NCBI GenBank assembly: GCA_023554445.1
Contig: JAMJQQ010000142.1
Location: 1 to 22,832 of the forward strand
Origin: Carthagonibacter metallireducens
Lineage (GTDB): Bacteria; Gemmatimonadota; Gemmatimonadetes; Palauibacterales; Palauibacteraceae
DNA: 22,832 nt
Direction of reading: 5' to 3'
Below are positions 21,974 to 22,832 of the stretch, piece by piece. Made by a program: the position numbers and the translations under genes. Position 1 is the first letter of the stretch. The number at the start of each line of letters is the position of its first letter. Under the pieces are notes generated by a model, which was not told where the DNA came from, made no database searches, and saw nothing but the letters and a program-made list of their open reading frames with translations.

Positions 21974-22579
21974 ATGCGCAGGCTCAGTCCCTTCCTACTC
22001 GTACTGGCTCTCGTCGCGGTCCACGGCTGCAGCGATCCTCCGACTGCCCCCGACGGGTCCGCGGTTCTCAAGAAGGCGTTCGCCGGGCATGAATCCGGCC
22101 GACTCGTCGCCTCGGGTCAGCTCCGCGAGGGGGAATGGAAGATTTCCTTCGGCGGGTATGCCGACCGAAGTTCTGATGGTTCGTTCCGCGGAAGCTGGCA
22201 GGCACACCTGCACTCGGTGTCGGTCGAGGAGCTCGCTGGCCGCAAGTTCGTTGCGACAGAGATACTGGGCCTCAACTTCGTCGAGTCCGACAACCCGGCC
22301 GAGTGCATCGCCCGGGCGAACCTCTACATGGCGGGTACGTTGGACGGCGTTCCCGGCTACCACGCCAGGGTCCTCGCGGCGGACGCCGGCAAGATCGGCG
22401 GTAACGCATTCGACACCTTCCGACTCGTGATCTACGACACCGACTCGACTCCCCTGTACGACGCCTCGAGCACAGACACGGCCCGCCCCGGTAGAGACTT
22501 CCCGGCCGTGTCCAACTGTCGGGGAGGCGGTCGAGCGGCCCTGGCCCACGGAAACGTGAAGATCTGGTTCAACGAGTAG
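21974..22579 (+). CDS. Predicted lipoprotein with a beta-sandwich-like secreted domain
   Basis: The 201-residue product begins with a short lipoprotein signal (RRLSPFLLVLALVAVHGC, lipidated Cys19) and then SDPPTAPDGS. The mature region is beta-rich: GRLVASGQLREGEWKISFGGYA, then FRGSWQAHLHSV, IARANLYMAGTLDGVPGYHARVL, and a C-terminal block NAFDTFRLVIYDTDSTPLYDAS ... ALAHGNVKIWF. That last block resembles, from memory, a repeat-domain ending (DKFRIKIW ... VYDN ... GGNIVI) seen in many secreted proteins of environmental bacteria. Two cysteines (in AECIARA and SNCRGGG) could form a disulfide. The ATG at 21974 has GGAGG with 6 nt spacing; the open frame upstream to 21878 is not coding in style. 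The function is unknown. Confidence 0.8.
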   Translation: MRRLSPFLLVLALVAVHGCSDPPTAPDGSAVLKKAFAGHESGRLVASGQLREGEWKISFGGYADRSSDGSFRGSWQAHLHSVSVEELAGRKFVATEILGLNFVESDNPAECIARANLYMAGTLDGVPGYHARVLAADAGKIGGNAFDTFRLVIYDTDSTPLYDASSTDTARPGRDFPAVSNCRGGGRAALAHGNVKIWFNE

Positions 22580-22603
22580 TCAGCGGCGATTCTCCCACCT
22601 GCT

Positions 22604-22630
22604 CCGGGGCCGAGCTTTCCACGGCCCCGG
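22604..22630 (+). terminator. G+C-rich hairpin after the lipoprotein gene
   Basis: CCGGGGCC (22604-22611) pairs perfectly with GGCCCCGG (22623-22630) around an 11-nt loop, starting 25 nt after the stop at 22579. The position suits a terminator, but only TCTCGC follows rather than a T-run, so it would be a weak intrinsic terminator or need a factor. It could also act in the leader of the gene at 22692. Confidence 0.5.
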
Positions 22631-22691
22631 TCTCGCATAGATTGAACAGGGCGCTTCGATCCACACCTGCCCCGAGACCGGGAGTACTACA

Positions 22692-22832
22692 ATGCCGCGG
22701 CTGCTGCAGATTCTGGGTCCCGTCGTCCTCGGCGTCGCTCTCGTCGTCGCTCTCGCAGCCGGCGGCTTCCCGTGGATATTGGCCGCCGTGCTGATCGGCG
22801 CTGCGCTGCTCGTCGGCCTGAGGTCGATGCTG
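22692..22832 (+). CDS. Small membrane protein, 3' end beyond window
   Basis: The first 47 codons of a frame open to the window edge are visible. Two hydrophobic segments (about 3-23, RLLQILGPVVLGVALVVALAA, and 26-43, FPWILAAVLIGAALLVGL) are separated by a tight GG turn, so this is an inner-membrane protein, perhaps small. The ATG is preceded by GGGAG with 7 nt spacing. It lies 112 nt after the lipoprotein gene, past a strong hairpin, so it probably has its own promoter. No family can be assigned from this fragment. Confidence 0.6.
   Translation, partial: MPRLLQILGPVVLGVALVVALAAGGFPWILAAVLIGAALLVGLRSML

Noticed and set aside
1..22832. Search for CRISPR arrays, insertion sequences, phage genes, toxin-antitoxin pairs, rRNA and tRNA.
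   Set aside because: No repeat-spacer pattern, transposase or integrase motif, cloverleaf or rRNA-like segment was seen. Gene composition and style are uniform along the window.

Overview
The window is about 22.8 kb of high-G+C bacterial chromosome from a diderm (outer-membrane) organism. An MCE-type lipid transport operon, several lipoproteins and a probable surface or outer-membrane repeat protein support a Gram-negative envelope. Two secreted proteins have domain styles I associate with Gemmatimonadota (Ig-like plus cupredoxin-like plus a C-terminal domain of the NC-V-x-G-x-NPR type). That phylum assignment is an inference from memory and was not tested. I see no tRNA, rRNA, CRISPR array, insertion sequence or phage gene. 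No gene-free stretch exceeds 300 bases; the longest gaps are about 204-244 bases and are described under the flanking entries.

Layout, left to right. Positions 1-980 (-) hold most of a class I fructose-bisphosphate aldolase (fbaB), cut by the window edge. Positions 1105-3402 (-) hold three genes read leftward: an AI-2E family permease, a guanine deaminase coupled to it by a 4-nt overlap, and a small three-helix membrane protein. Positions 3648-5030 (+) encode a sodium-coupled neurotransmitter-symporter-family transporter behind a good sigma-70-like promoter. Positions 5071-5721 (-) encode a heme oxygenase whose promoter is followed at once by a Fur-box-like palindrome. Positions 5867-8039 (-) hold a secreted dienelactone hydrolase lipoprotein, an anchored OB-like protein and a repeat-rich surface protein ending in a clear terminator. 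Positions 8250-9962 (+) encode glutaminyl-tRNA synthetase, preceded by a hairpin-rich gap.

Positions 9996-11242 (-) encode a small membrane protein and a multidomain lipoprotein that seems to start at a CTG. Positions 11447-11926 (+) encode an anchored periplasmic protein. Positions 11927-17346 (-) are the most notable block: a tightly coupled five-gene operon, DUF4153 membrane protein, STAS-MlaE permease, MlaF ATPase, long MlaD/MCE protein and PqiC-like lipoprotein. All junctions overlap or lie within 3 nt, and there is no mlaC. A 10-bp-arm perfect inverted repeat sits in the divergent gap before this operon. Positions 17466-17777 (+) encode a small membrane protein. Positions 17826-19931 (-) encode a DUF255/thioredoxin-fold protein. 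Positions 20144-21565 (+) encode a BBE-type FAD oxidoreductase. Positions 21589-21729 (-) encode a 46-residue membrane microprotein with CxxC and a terminal HHH. Positions 21974-22579 (+) encode a lipoprotein, and 22692 onward (+) a partial membrane protein.

The operon at 11927-17346 would form one envelope machine. The ATPase and permease energise lipid movement, the MCE protein provides a long periplasmic conduit, and the lipoprotein docks at the outer membrane. The DUF4153 protein, translated first, is a candidate extra subunit. Most other genes are ordinary housekeeping or accessory metabolism.
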